This document shows positions 9,234 to 17,762 of a DNA stretch of 58,008 nucleotides, in pieces; within the stretch, counting starts at the first letter, position 1; every line of letters starts with the position of its first letter. The notes beneath the pieces are model-generated. The model was not told the DNA's origin. It saw nothing but the letters and a program-made list of their open reading frames with translations, and made no database searches. Source of the stretch: an uncultured Desulfovibrio sp. (lineage in GTDB: Bacteria; Desulfobacterota; Desulfovibrionia; Desulfovibrionales; Desulfovibrionaceae); assembly GCA_944327285.1 (NCBI GenBank), contig CALVHG010000006.1, positions 1 to 58,008 of the forward strand. The letters are read 5' to 3'. A program made the translations under genes and the position numbers.

Positions 9234-9761
9234 ATGGACGTAGAACGTACCCCTCTGGAAGGCGTCTTTCTGATCAAACCCAAGATCTGGGGCGACGAAC
9301 GCGGCTATTTTGTGGAAACCTGGCAGCAGGAGCGCTACGCCCGCGAGGTGGGCATCACCCTGCCCTTTGTTCAGGATAATCATTCCATGTCCCGCTATGG
9401 CATCCTGCGCGGTCTTCATTTTCAGAAGACGCGGCCGCAGGGCAAGCTCGTGTATGTTTCGCTGGGCAGCGTCTTTGACGTGGCGGTGGATATTCGCAAG
9501 GGCTCGCCCACCTATGGCCAGTGGTACGGCGTGGAGCTGACCGCCAAAAGTCAGTGGCAGCTCTGGGTGCCGCCGGGACTGGCGCATGGCTTTGCCGTAA
9601 CAAGCGAGGTGGCGCACTTTCATTACAAGGTGACGGACGTGTATTGTCCGGAGGATGAAGGCGCTATCCGCTGGAACGATCCGACCATCGGCGTGCGCTG
9701 GCCCATTGCGGAACCGCTGTTGTCCGAGAAGGACAAGATTGCGCCGTTCTGGCGTCCCTGA
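9234..9761 (+). CDS. rfbC: dTDP-4-dehydrorhamnose 3,5-epimerase
   Basis: 175-residue cupin enzyme of dTDP-L-rhamnose synthesis. Family hallmarks are DERGYFVETW, FVQDNHSMS, GILRGLHFQ (with the catalytic His), QGKLVYVSLGSVFDVAVDIR, the PPGLAHGF motif, and the Tyr/Asp-containing YKVTDVYCPEDEG. Completeness suggests activity. The usual partners rfbA, rfbB and rfbD are not in the window, so rhamnose genes are dispersed. The Shine-Dalgarno is weak (GTGGAA). Confidence 0.95.
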   Translation: MDVERTPLEGVFLIKPKIWGDERGYFVETWQQERYAREVGITLPFVQDNHSMSRYGILRGLHFQKTRPQGKLVYVSLGSVFDVAVDIRKGSPTYGQWYGVELTAKSQWQLWVPPGLAHGFAVTSEVAHFHYKVTDVYCPEDEGAIRWNDPTIGVRWPIAEPLLSEKDKIAPFWRP

Positions 9762-9851
9762 GGAACGCCGGACGAACCTGCATGACAGGCGCGGCGATGC
9801 GCGCAGGGGCGGATTGTCCGCGCCTGCGCCGTATTGCGCCGCGCTGCGCTC

Positions 9852-10000
9852 TAGAGCATTTTCAGTTTGAAATGCTTTGCATTTCAAACCATACGGCCTG
9901 TCGTTTCGCGGAAAAAGCGCGGTTTTTCCGCTCACTTTGGGCCGGGCGGCGCCGTGCCGCCGCCTCGCGTTTCACCTTTTTCAAAGGTGAAACGCTCTAG
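9852..10000 (-). repeat. A-repeat, full length
   Basis: Complete inverted copy ending 61 bp before the carboxypeptidase start. The terminal stem is GTTTGAAATGC/GCATTTCAAAC when read on the minus strand. It fills most of the 300 bp gap after rfbC. Confidence 0.9.
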
Positions 10001-10061
10001 TCGTGCCTGTAGCCTGCCGGAGGACCCCCTCCATGACGCAACCCCCGTTTTCGAGGTCTTC

Positions 10062-11414
10062 ATGAAGTCCTTCCCCCGCTCTCTTGTGTTCCGAATTCTG
10101 CTGTTGTGCTGCTTTGCGCTGTATGTCTTCGGCGTTCCGTCGGATAGCGCGGCAGCTGAGCCGGCGGAAAATGCGCTGGACTTTGTGACTATTCGTCTCG
10201 GACATGGAGATCGCGCCGTGCTGGTCGTGGGCGGCATTCAGGGCGACGAACCCGGCGGGTTTTCGGCGGCAACGCTGGTGGGCACGCGCTACGAGATTCA
10301 GGAAGGGGCCGTCTGGGTCGTGCCTAACCTCAACTTTCCCAGCATCATTCGCCGTTCGCGCGGCCTGCACGGCGACATGAACCGCAAATTTGCCACGCTG
10401 CCGGAGAGCGATCCCCAGTATGACACTGTCCGCAGGATTCAGGAACTTATTCGACACCCGCAGGTGGGGCTTGTTCTGAACCTGCATGACGGCAGCGGCT
10501 ACTACCGCCCGCGGCGCGAAAGCGATCTCTGTAATCCCCGGCGCTGGGGACAGAGCATCGTCATCGATCAGGAATGCCTGGAGCCGCATATCTTCATGTA
10601 TCAGCTGGGGCAGGAGGCCGCCTCTGTGGCGGAGACGGTCAACGGGCAGCTCATGGCCCCGCTGCATCGCTACCATGTCCATAATACGCGCACGGCCGAG
10701 GGCGACAGGGAGATGGAAAAGAGCCTTTCCTATTATGCCGTGCGGCACGGGAAGGCGGCCTTTGGTCTGGAGGCCAGCAAGGAATTTGGCGTGGCCCTGC
10801 GCGCCTATTATCACCTGCTGATGATTGAATCCTTTTTTCAGCAGGCCGGGATCCGCTTTTCACGGGATTTTGAACTGTCGCCCTCCGGCGTGGAAAAGGC
10901 CCTGCGGGAAAATCTCGGCGTCGCCTTTGCGGGCAACCGCGTCTTTCTGCCGCTGGAGGACGTGCGGCCTTTTCTGAACATGGTGCCGCTGCCCCGTGAT
11001 GCCGCCCGAACCGCCGTCACGTCCAAGCCTATCATGGCCGTTCTGCCCAACGATGACGACAGGCGGCTGTGCGTCCATTACGGCAATCGTCTGCTGACCA
11101 GCATTTCCCCGGAATGGCGGGATATGGACTCCAGCATTGACGGCGTGGAAATTGTGCTGGACGGCGAGCGGCGTATGGCCGGTTTTGGTCAGGTGCTGCA
11201 TGTGCATTCGTCGCTGGTGGTTCGCCCGCGGGAGGGCTATCGGGTCAATGCCATCGGCTATGATTCCGGCAGAGACGACGAAAGCGGTCTGTCGCTGGAA
11301 CGCTCAGTCTTTGTGGAGCGTTTTTCCGTGGACAAACGGGGGCGGGTTTACAGAGTCGAGGTCTATAAGGGCGAACGTTTCTGCGGTATGTTCCTGATTC
11401 GCTTCGACGACTGA
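10062..11414 (+). CDS. Csd4/Pgp1-like M14 peptidoglycan carboxypeptidase
   Basis: 450 residues with an N-terminal signal peptide (hydrophobic 8-25, Ala-rich cleavage region near 30). The metal site of M14 peptidases is recognisable but with Gln instead of the first His: GGIQGDEPGG gives Q60 and E63, and NLHDGSGYYRP gives H142. The likely catalytic Glu is E237 in FGLEASKEFG. This Q-E-H set and the flanking VVPNLN and RGLHGDMNRKFA blocks match Csd4 of Helicobacter and Pgp1 of Campylobacter, periplasmic DL-carboxypeptidases that trim the muropeptide tripeptide and set helical or curved shape. Curvature control in this vibrioid host is inference. The start at 10062 was chosen for the signal peptide. 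The longer frame from 9867 is repeat DNA. Confidence 0.85.
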   Translation: MKSFPRSLVFRILLLCCFALYVFGVPSDSAAAEPAENALDFVTIRLGHGDRAVLVVGGIQGDEPGGFSAATLVGTRYEIQEGAVWVVPNLNFPSIIRRSRGLHGDMNRKFATLPESDPQYDTVRRIQELIRHPQVGLVLNLHDGSGYYRPRRESDLCNPRRWGQSIVIDQECLEPHIFMYQLGQEAASVAETVNGQLMAPLHRYHVHNTRTAEGDREMEKSLSYYAVRHGKAAFGLEASKEFGVALRAYYHLLMIESFFQQAGIRFSRDFELSPSGVEKALRENLGVAFAGNRVFLPLEDVRPFLNMVPLPRDAARTAVTSKPIMAVLPNDDDRRLCVHYGNRLLTSISPEWRDMDSSIDGVEIVLDGERRMAGFGQVLHVHSSLVVRPREGYRVNAIGYDSGRDDESGLSLERSVFVERFSVDKRGRVYRVEVYKGERFCGMFLIRFDD

Positions 11415-11424
11415 CGCGAAAAAG

Positions 11425-11471
11425 AACGGGGGAGGCTGACGTTTTGCATGAGGCGTCTTCCTCCCCCGTTT
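11425..11471 (+). terminator. Terminator after the Csd4-like gene
   Basis: AACGGGGGAGG and CCTCCCCCGTT enclose a 24-base loop, starting 10 bp after the stop codon. The downstream A-repeat begins at its foot. Confidence 0.5.
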
Positions 11472-11620
11472 AGAGCGTTTCAACTTTGAAAAAGGTGAAA
11501 CGCGAAGGCGGCGGCACGGCGCCGCCCGGCCCAAAGTGAGCGGAAAAACCGCGTTTTTTTCGCGAAACGACAGGCCGTATGGTTTGAAACGCACAGCGTT
11601 TCAAACTGAAAATGCTATAG
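11472..11620 (+). repeat. A-repeat, full length
   Basis: All four hairpins. The end reads AATGCTATAG and is shared with a second, shortened copy. Confidence 0.9.
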
Positions 11621-11645
11621 AGCGTTTCAAACTGAAAATGCTCCG
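11619..11645 (+). repeat. A-repeat deletion derivative
   Basis: GAGCGTTTCAAACTGAAAATGC: the 5' end of family A fused to its 3' end at the repeated GCGTTTCAA, losing about 120 bp. It stops next to the nifB-type stop codon. Confidence 0.65.
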
Positions 11646-11646
11646 G

Positions 11647-12567
11647 CTACTGTCGTGACGCCGGCTTGCGAAGGTTGCGCTCCTCGTCCGACCGGCTGAC
11701 CTCGCAGGCGGCTTTTCCGCAGGTCTGTTTGGGAACATGCATATCCGCCAGCGTCCGGGATGACCCCAGCAGGCCGAGCGCATCCGCCCGGCAGCGGGCG
11801 CAGTGTCGCATCTGGGGAAGAAAGGTTTCGGCCGTGGCCCGGAGGCGTGTCATGACCGTCGGGGAGGGGGCGGGCAGATCCCCCAGCGGCGTTCCCGCCA
11901 CTGGGATCAGGGGAATGCAGTTCATCAGAGCTGCCCCCCAGGAGCGGACGCGTTCGGCTATCGCAGACACATGCGCGTCGTTGATGCCGGGAATGACCAC
12001 GGTATTGATTTTGACCGTAACGCCCAGCCCCGCCAGCAGACGCACTCCTTTTTCCTGCCGCCGCATCAGCAGCTCGGCGCCCTCTCTTCCTTCAAATACG
12101 TTTCCATTAATGCGCGCGTGTTGGTAAATGGCCGCGCCGACAGCCGGATCAACGGCGTTGACCGTCACTGTCGCATGGCGAATGCCCAGGGCCGCGAGTT
12201 CTTCGGCATAGTCCGGCAGCGCAAGTCCGTTGCAGGACAGACACAGAAGCACCTGAGGAAAGGCCGCGCGCACAAGGCGCAGGGTCGTCAGGCTCTCGTC
12301 GGGATTTGCCAGAGGATCGCCCGGACCGGCAATGCCGACTACGGCCAGCTCCGGAACGCGGGCAAGGGCGCGCTCCACATGCCGCAGGGCTTCCTCCGGC
12401 GTCAGGACGGTCGCGCTGACGCCCGGACGGGACTCGTTGACACAGGCAAACTTTCTGTCGCAATACCCGCAGGAAATGTTGCAGCGGGGCGCCACCGGAA
12501 GGTGCATGCGGGCGCAGCGCGCATGCGCCTCCCGGTGGAAACAGGGATGATCAGTCGCGGCCCGCAT
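11647..12567 (-). CDS. NifB-type radical SAM protein (short form)
   Basis: 306 residues. The N-terminus follows NifB closely: HPCF..EAH then ARMHLPVAPRCNISCGYCDRK, with radical SAM cysteines C29, C33 and C36, then ACVNESRPGV. AGPGDPLAN is the SAM-binding region, and the C-terminal CARCRADALGLLG matches the NifB cysteine motif. NifB builds the NifB-co [8Fe-9S-C] precursor of nitrogenase cofactors. The NifX-like domain found in many NifB proteins is absent. No nitrogenase gene is nearby. Instead it overlaps the NapH-like gene by 17 bp, the last of a three-gene operon with a molybdate-type binding protein. AGGAAG lies before the ATG. Metallocofactor assembly is well supported, but the final target enzyme is unknown. 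Confidence 0.85.
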   Translation of the reverse strand: MRAATDHPCFHREAHARCARMHLPVAPRCNISCGYCDRKFACVNESRPGVSATVLTPEEALRHVERALARVPELAVVGIAGPGDPLANPDESLTTLRLVRAAFPQVLLCLSCNGLALPDYAEELAALGIRHATVTVNAVDPAVGAAIYQHARINGNVFEGREGAELLMRRQEKGVRLLAGLGVTVKINTVVIPGINDAHVSAIAERVRSWGAALMNCIPLIPVAGTPLGDLPAPSPTVMTRLRATAETFLPQMRHCARCRADALGLLGSSRTLADMHVPKQTCGKAACEVSRSDEERNLRKPASRQ

Positions 12568-13324
12568 GCTTCTTCCTGCCAAAATAAATGCAGCCGGTCG
12601 GACAAGACCCCAGACAGTCCCCGCAGTTGGTGCAATTGTTTTCTTCCGGGCGCGTCCGCATGTAGCAGGCGCGGCGGCAGGCGTCGCAGCCGTGGCAGGC
12701 TTCCGTCTTGCGGATTTGGAACGGGGAAAGTCTGCCGAATACTTCCGGAACGGCCCCGAAGGGACAGGCGAAGCGGCACCATGCGGCGGACACGGCAAAG
12801 CCCAGCGCCAGAATGACCAGAACAAGCCCGGTGCGGAATAGCCACAGGCCGGAAGCATAGGTGAAGGTCAGGCCGATGGATGGCCAGAACTCGCCGATGC
12901 GAATGGGAATATTGGTGCGGGGCTGTCCCAGCACAAACCAACAGGCCAGAGCGAAAATCAGCAGCAGAAACTTGCCGTAGGGCAGCGTGCGGGCCGCGGC
13001 GGACGGAAGCCGGACGAAAGAGAACGAGCTGACGAGCCTGTTGACCAGCCCGCCGGGACATATCCAGCCGCAGAAGGCCCGGCCGAAGAGAAGGCCCACG
13101 GCAAGCCACGCTCCCCAGAATCCCCAGAACACCCCGGCGATTCTGCCGGGACAGGTGATGACGGGACAGTTGCGGCAGCTTACGAAGGGCACGACAAAGG
13201 GGCAGCGGAAAAGGCCGTAGAGGCCCCATTCTCCGAGAAAGAGCAGGGAAGCCCAGAGCACAAGACGATTGGCGATGCGCAACGGTATGAAGCGCGTACG
13301 GGCAGACGTTTTTTCAGGCGTCAT
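12551..13324 (-). CDS. NapH-like membrane protein with 4Fe-4S ferredoxin domain
   Basis: 257 residues. About four membrane helices (22-38, 62-82, 118-133, 160-182) carry the paired cysteine motifs of the NapH/RdxA/NosR type: FCGWICPGG at 84-92 and CRFACPFGA at 183-191, plus CRNCPVITCPG at 50-60. A cytoplasmic bicluster ferredoxin follows (C210-x2-C-x2-C-x3-C and C231-x2-C-x2-C-x3-C). Such proteins move electrons from the quinone pool or cytosol across the membrane. Here it sits between the binding protein (11-bp overlap) and the NifB-type enzyme (17-bp overlap), so it may supply electrons to the radical SAM protein. That role is inference. Confidence 0.85.
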   Translation of the reverse strand: MTPEKTSARTRFIPLRIANRLVLWASLLFLGEWGLYGLFRCPFVVPFVSCRNCPVITCPGRIAGVFWGFWGAWLAVGLLFGRAFCGWICPGGLVNRLVSSFSFVRLPSAAARTLPYGKFLLLIFALACWFVLGQPRTNIPIRIGEFWPSIGLTFTYASGLWLFRTGLVLVILALGFAVSAAWCRFACPFGAVPEVFGRLSPFQIRKTEACHGCDACRRACYMRTRPEENNCTNCGDCLGSCPTGCIYFGRKKHAGRD

Positions 13325-14180
13325 CGCGCACCCCCAGCTTTTCCGTCAGTTCGCGTCCCTTGGGAGAGGACGCGGGGATGAAACCGGCCCGCTCGAAGAA
13401 TGCGCCGCCTTCCTCTCCGGAAATCCAGGCAATATAAGCCTCGGCTGTCGGAACATGCCGGGCTTCTTCCATAAGACCCACCGTAAAGGTCAGCGGACCT
13501 GCGGGATAGTATTTTTCGGGGATCTCGACGATGTCCAGATCTTTGCCCAGATGCGGGATACGGGTGATCCGTCGTTCGACAATCATGGCGTCTGCCTCGC
13601 CGGCGCAGACGGCCTTCACGGAGAGCTGGACGCAGGAGCCGGGATTGACCACATTTGCCATAACGGCCTCCAGCATGCCGGCGGCCTTGAGCAGGCCCTT
13701 GATGGCGTCTCCTCCGGGGGGCGAGGCCTCCGGCGCCATGGCTACCCGTACGCCCGGCCGCGCCAGGTCCTCGATAGCGCGAATTCCGGCGGGGTTTCCC
13801 TTGGGCACGGCAATGAGATAGCTCGTGAAGCAGAGCGGGACAAAATACTTCATGCGCCCGGCCTTGCGCAAAGATTTTGCGAGCGCCAGCACACGTCCGG
13901 CGAAAACATCCGTGCGGCTGTTAGCCATCAGGGATTTGCCCAGCACGGCGGCAAAGGCTCCGGTATAGGCCACAGAGACGCCGGTTTTTTCTTGATAGGC
14001 GGTATGGGCGGGATTCATGGCCTCGGCCAGCCCTCCGCAGGACCAGACGCGCAATTCGCCGCCTGTCGCCGCCGGGGCCGGCTGAGGAAAGGCCGTCGCG
14101 GCAGCCCCGATCAGTCCGGCTGTGGCCGCGCGAAGAAAGTTTCGGCGCTCCGGAGACGCGCTCTTGTCATGGATGCTCAT
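13314..14180 (-). CDS. Tat-exported molybdate-type (ModA-like) substrate-binding protein
   Basis: 288 residues. The N-terminus has the twin-arginine motif RRNFLRAA followed by a hydrophobic Ala-rich stretch, so Tat export is likely, unlike the usual Sec route of ModA. The mature part has the two-lobe binding-protein layout: LRVWSCGGLAEAM, GVSVAYTGAFAAVL, TDVFAGRVLALAKSL, then YLIAVPKGNPAGI and EDLARPGVRVAMA, as in ModA/tungstate-binding proteins. No ABC permease or ATPase adjoins it. It leads an operon into NapH-like and NifB-type genes, so it may act as a sensor or metal-delivery factor. The ATG at 14180 follows AGGAGG by 9 bases. Ligand identity is not shown by sequence. Confidence 0.8.
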   Translation of the reverse strand: MSIHDKSASPERRNFLRAATAGLIGAAATAFPQPAPAATGGELRVWSCGGLAEAMNPAHTAYQEKTGVSVAYTGAFAAVLGKSLMANSRTDVFAGRVLALAKSLRKAGRMKYFVPLCFTSYLIAVPKGNPAGIRAIEDLARPGVRVAMAPEASPPGGDAIKGLLKAAGMLEAVMANVVNPGSCVQLSVKAVCAGEADAMIVERRITRIPHLGKDLDIVEIPEKYYPAGPLTFTVGLMEEARHVPTAEAYIAWISGEEGGAFFERAGFIPASSPKGRELTEKLGVRDDA

Positions 14181-14608
14181 AGAAAGACCTCCTCGATTTG
14201 TACAGCAGGGGAAAGCCATTGCGGCTTTTCCCGGAAAGACCGGTATGCGTCAGGCATACCGTCCGCTGTCGTCGGGGAGGGAAGCAACGTCGCCTGACAC
14301 GCTACCGGGACATACAGTCCCAGAACGTCCGCAGTCAGGTACGGCCGGGAGCAGGGAAAAATAACGCGGAAGATGACGACAGCGTCCATGCTGCGCATAT
14401 GTGCCGGAAATGTCCGGCGAGAGAGAGCAGGCGGGCGCCTGCGCGGCAGGGAAACGACATGTGCCATCCTTGACAGGAGGAAGGGAATGATGGGCCCCGG
14501 AACGGCTTTATGAAACGATGCTCGTTCTTGCGGGGTAAACGCATGCGCCACGCCCCGGCACGCGGAAAAAGTTTTCCGCAGTGCACGGGCAGGGGCGCGC
14601 TGGACCTG
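14181..14608 (-). promoter_or_regulatory. Leader region of the NifB-type operon with two hairpins
   Basis: No gene is supported here. Two inverted repeats lie before the ModA-like gene: GGGGAAAGCC/GGCTTTTCCC at 14208-14232 with a 5-base loop, and CGGTATG/CATACCG at 14241-14261 with a 7-base loop. They could form a structured mRNA leader or a protein-binding site. I could not match the known molybdenum-cofactor riboswitch with confidence. The remaining sequence toward 14608 shows nothing I recognise. Confidence 0.4.
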
Positions 14609-14730
14609 AAGCATTTTTAGTCTGAAACGCTGCGCGTTTCAAACCATACGGCCTGTCGTTTTGCGGAAAAGCACGGTTTTTCCGTTCGCGTCTGGCCGGG
14701 CGGGGCTGTGCCGCCGTTTTGCGTCTTACT
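14609..14730 (-). repeat. A-repeat, diverged, 5' stem degenerate
   Basis: Terminal stem, GACAGGCCGTATG linker and GC-rich stem are recognisable. The outer stem has decayed to GCGTCTTAC. It ends next to the TAG stop of the minus-strand gene at 14733. Confidence 0.7.
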
Positions 14731-14732
14731 TG

Positions 14733-15266
14733 CTAATGCGTGCTTTCCGGCGCGGGCGTCGCGACGGGGTGCATGGCCGCCGCCGCAAGGCGGGTCGCCA
14801 GATCCTTGACCTTGTCGGTTTCGCACCACTGAGCAAACAGGCTGCGCCACTGGCCGAAGTCCATGAAGGTCTGTTCCAGCTGTGCCTCGTGCATCTGTAC
14901 CCAGGCATTGAAGAGCTGCATGCGCGTCTGGAAGGACGAGCTGTCAAAGACCATATCGGCCATCTGGCGGGGCATGGACTTGCCGTCCAGATGCTGCACC
15001 ACAAAGCTGCACACGGCCTGCTGGGAGTTTTCAAAGGAGGCAGTCTTGCCGTTGAGCTCCTCGGCCAGCGGCAGAAGATGCGCGTATTCTTCCCGGATGC
15101 GGGTCATGGCCTTGTCGGGAACGGCCAGATAGAGCGTGTGCTCGCCGTCCACGTCGTCGGCATCGGCCTTTTCGGCAATGAAGTAGAAACGCAGCCAGTT
15201 CTCGAACATGACGGCTTCAAGAATGCTGACGACGGCCTGCTGAAATTGTTCCTGCTCTTTAGGCAT
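14733..15266 (-). CDS. Conserved-looking protein of unknown function
   Basis: 177 residues, soluble and mostly helical by composition, with no signal peptide or cysteine motif. Notable segments are MFENWLRFYFIAEKADADD, TLYLAVPDKAMTRI and QWRSLFAQWCETDKVKDL. I do not recognise the family. The ATG at 15266 was chosen because GAGGAA precedes it and the sequence before it (to 15377) is Arg-rich and translation-like only by chance. It is divergent from the helicase gene with about 290 bp between, which presumably holds both promoters. Confidence 0.75.
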   Translation of the reverse strand: MPKEQEQFQQAVVSILEAVMFENWLRFYFIAEKADADDVDGEHTLYLAVPDKAMTRIREEYAHLLPLAEELNGKTASFENSQQAVCSFVVQHLDGKSMPRQMADMVFDSSSFQTRMQLFNAWVQMHEAQLEQTFMDFGQWRSLFAQWCETDKVKDLATRLAAAAMHPVATPAPESTH

Positions 15267-15558
15267 GGGGATGGTTCCTCGCTGAAGGTTGCATACCGCC
15301 TCGCGCGCCGGACGGCGGGAGACGGTCCGGGCATGGGCGGGAAAAAGTGTACGGATGCGGGAGGGACGCGTCAACACCCCCGCGCCTGCCGGGAAGGGGG
15401 ATCGCCCTTTTCTGGCGTGCCGGGCGCTTTTGAGGTAGGCTTACAGATTCCGGTTGCGGAAATTTTGCGGCGGAGGCTGATCGCACCCGCCCGGCCGCGT
15501 CCCGGCGGGCCTTTCGGCCTTCTTTCTTTCGCACATTAAACTTCCTCTCACGGATTTC

Positions 15559-17760
15559 ATGATAGATTTCAGACAACGATTGAACGACGCCCAGTATGAA
15601 GCCGCCACCTGCGGCGACGGTCCCGTGCTGGTCGTGGCCGGCGCGGGCAGCGGCAAGACCCGGACCATCGTGCATCGCCTGGCCTGGCTGGCGGAACAGG
15701 GCGTTTCGCCTTCGTCCATGCTGCTGCTGACTTTTACGCGCAAGGCCGCGCACGAAATGCTGCAACGCGCGGCGGAGGTGGGCGATCAGGGGCTTACGGG
15801 AGTGCAGGGCGGAACGTTCCATTCCTTCGCTTTCGGCGTTCTGCGCCGCTGGCGTCCGGAATGGCTCGAAGGACGCGGCTTCTCCCTGATGGACAGCGCG
15901 GACATTACGGCCGCCGTCAAGGAGTGCAGGGAAAGCCTCGGCATTGCCAAGGGGGATCGCTCCTTTCCAAAGACGCAGGCTGTGGTCGGCCTTTTGAGCA
16001 AGGCGCGCAACAAGGAACAGGCTCTGGACGTCATTTTGCAGCGGGAAGCCTGCCAGCTTCTGCCGCATGCCGAGTCCCTGACGCGGCTGGGCGAGGCCTA
16101 TGCGGCCTATCGCCGGGAAAGGGGACTGCTGGACTACGACGACCTGCTGTTCGAGCTGGAGGCGCTGCTGCGGCATAATGACGAGGCGGCGGCGCAGCTG
16201 CGGGCCCGCTTTCGTCATATTCTTGTGGACGAATATCAGGATACCAACCTTGTGCAGGCGCGGATCGTGCGTCTGCTGGCCGGGCCGCCGGATGCCGCGC
16301 CGGAAGACATGGGCAACGTCATGGCCGTGGGCGACGAGGCCCAGTCCATCTATGCCTTTCGCGGAGCGAATGTCAGAAACATTCTTGATTTCCCCAAACT
16401 TTTTCCCGGAGCGCGCATTATCCGGCTGGAAGAAAACTACCGCTCCACAAAGCCGATTCTGGACGTTGCCAACAGCGTGCTCTCCCATGCGGCGGAATCC
16501 TTTCGCAAACATCTTTTTACCCGGCAGGAGGGCGGCGCGCCGGTGCGGCTGGTCACGACCCTGAGCGATAAAACGCAGGCGTCTCTTGTGGCCGCCCGCA
16601 TTGGGGAATTGCTGGAGCGCTATCGCCCCGGAGAGATTGCGGTTCTGTTCCGGGCGGGTTTCCACTCCTTTCAGCTGGAAATGGCGCTCAATCAGCGCGG
16701 CATCGCCTTTCGGAAGTATGGCGGACTGCGCTATGCCGAAGCCGCCCATGTGAAGGATGCCATTGCGTATGCGCGCCTGCTGATCAATCCTCTGGATATG
16801 CCGTCCTTTGAGCGCGTGGCGGCGCTGCATCCGGGCATCGGTCCCCGGACGGCCCGCAAGATCCATGCGACGCTGCTTTCCGGCGATACGGCCGCCCTGC
16901 GCAAGGCCCTGGCCCGGCACGAAAGCCTGCGGGCGGATCTGGATTTTCTGGACACGCTGCGGGCCCATGCGCTCAGCCCGGCGGGGATTTTGTCGTCCAT
17001 TGTGGAACAGTACCGCCCCCATATGGAGCAGGTTTATCCCGACGACTGGCCGCGCCGGCAGCAGGCGCTGGAAGAGATCGTGCAGATGGCCGCCGGCTAT
17101 GAGGAGCTGGATGTCTTCATTGCCGATCTGGCGCTGGATACGCCGGAGGATGAAGACGTGGACGAAGGCGCGGTAACGCTGTCCACCATTCATTCCTCTA
17201 AGGGGCTGGAGTGGAACGCGGTGCTGATCATTGATTTGGCGGAAGATCGCTTCCCTTCGCGGCATTCCATGAGCCGCCCCGAAGAATTCGAGGAGGAGCG
17301 CCGCCTGATGTACGTTGCCTGCACGCGGGCCCGCAAGGAGCTGGATTTGTATTGCCCGGCAACCATTTTTGACAAGGCGGAGCGCGGCAGCATGCCCGTG
17401 GGGCAGAGCCCCTTTGTCCGGGAGCTGCCCGCAAGTCTGGTGGAGGCTTGGAGCGAGGGCTACGGCGGCATGCTGCGCCGTAAAATGTCCGGCGAGGCTT
17501 TCGCCGGGGGGCGGTCGTCATACGCCGACGACTGCCAGCTGCCGCCGGAAGAGCGCGCCTCCCTGTATCGCTCCGCGCCGTCGCCGGACAGAAGCCGTCA
17601 GGCTCCTACGGCGGACGCGGGCGCATGCGGCTACTGCCGCCACAGAATTTTCGGCAGGGGCAAGATTGTGCGCCGCCTGCCTCCCGATAAGGTCCAGGTG
17701 AACTTCCCCGGTTTTGGCCTGAAGGTCATACTGGCGGAATATCTGCTTCCTGAGGAGTAG
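15559..17760 (+). CDS. UvrD/PcrA/Rep-type ATP-dependent DNA helicase
   Basis: 733 residues with all SF1A helicase motifs: Q-motif region LNDAQYEAA, Walker A GAGSGKT (28-34), TFTRKAAHEM (Ia), VDEYQDTN (motif II, 223-230), GDEAQSIYAFRGA (III), LEENYRSTKPIL (IV), TIHSSKGLEW (V) and LMYVACTRARKEL (VI). The C-terminal tail KVQVNFPGFGLKVILAEYL resembles the RNA-polymerase-binding end of PcrA/UvrD. It unwinds DNA in repair or conflict resolution. Its last codons carry GAGGAG, the ribosome-binding site of thiL, 2 bp downstream, so the genes are cotranscribed. UvrD, PcrA and Rep cannot be separated here. Confidence 0.93.
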   Translation: MIDFRQRLNDAQYEAATCGDGPVLVVAGAGSGKTRTIVHRLAWLAEQGVSPSSMLLLTFTRKAAHEMLQRAAEVGDQGLTGVQGGTFHSFAFGVLRRWRPEWLEGRGFSLMDSADITAAVKECRESLGIAKGDRSFPKTQAVVGLLSKARNKEQALDVILQREACQLLPHAESLTRLGEAYAAYRRERGLLDYDDLLFELEALLRHNDEAAAQLRARFRHILVDEYQDTNLVQARIVRLLAGPPDAAPEDMGNVMAVGDEAQSIYAFRGANVRNILDFPKLFPGARIIRLEENYRSTKPILDVANSVLSHAAESFRKHLFTRQEGGAPVRLVTTLSDKTQASLVAARIGELLERYRPGEIAVLFRAGFHSFQLEMALNQRGIAFRKYGGLRYAEAAHVKDAIAYARLLINPLDMPSFERVAALHPGIGPRTARKIHATLLSGDTAALRKALARHESLRADLDFLDTLRAHALSPAGILSSIVEQYRPHMEQVYPDDWPRRQQALEEIVQMAAGYEELDVFIADLALDTPEDEDVDEGAVTLSTIHSSKGLEWNAVLIIDLAEDRFPSRHSMSRPEEFEEERRLMYVACTRARKELDLYCPATIFDKAERGSMPVGQSPFVRELPASLVEAWSEGYGGMLRRKMSGEAFAGGRSSYADDCQLPPEERASLYRSAPSPDRSRQAPTADAGACGYCRHRIFGRGKIVRRLPPDKVQVNFPGFGLKVILAEYLLPEE

Positions 17761-17762
17761 CT

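Noticed and set aside
9867-10061. N-terminal extension of the Csd4-like protein
   Set aside because: The extension is translated A-repeat sequence. The internal ATG at 10062 gives a proper signal peptide.
14181-14608. Molybdenum cofactor riboswitch before the NifB-type operon
   Set aside because: Hairpins are present, but I could not align the conserved bases of the known motif, so no such call is made.
15259-17265. A 668-codon minus-strand frame
   Set aside because: Antisense shadow of the helicase gene; no recognisable domain.
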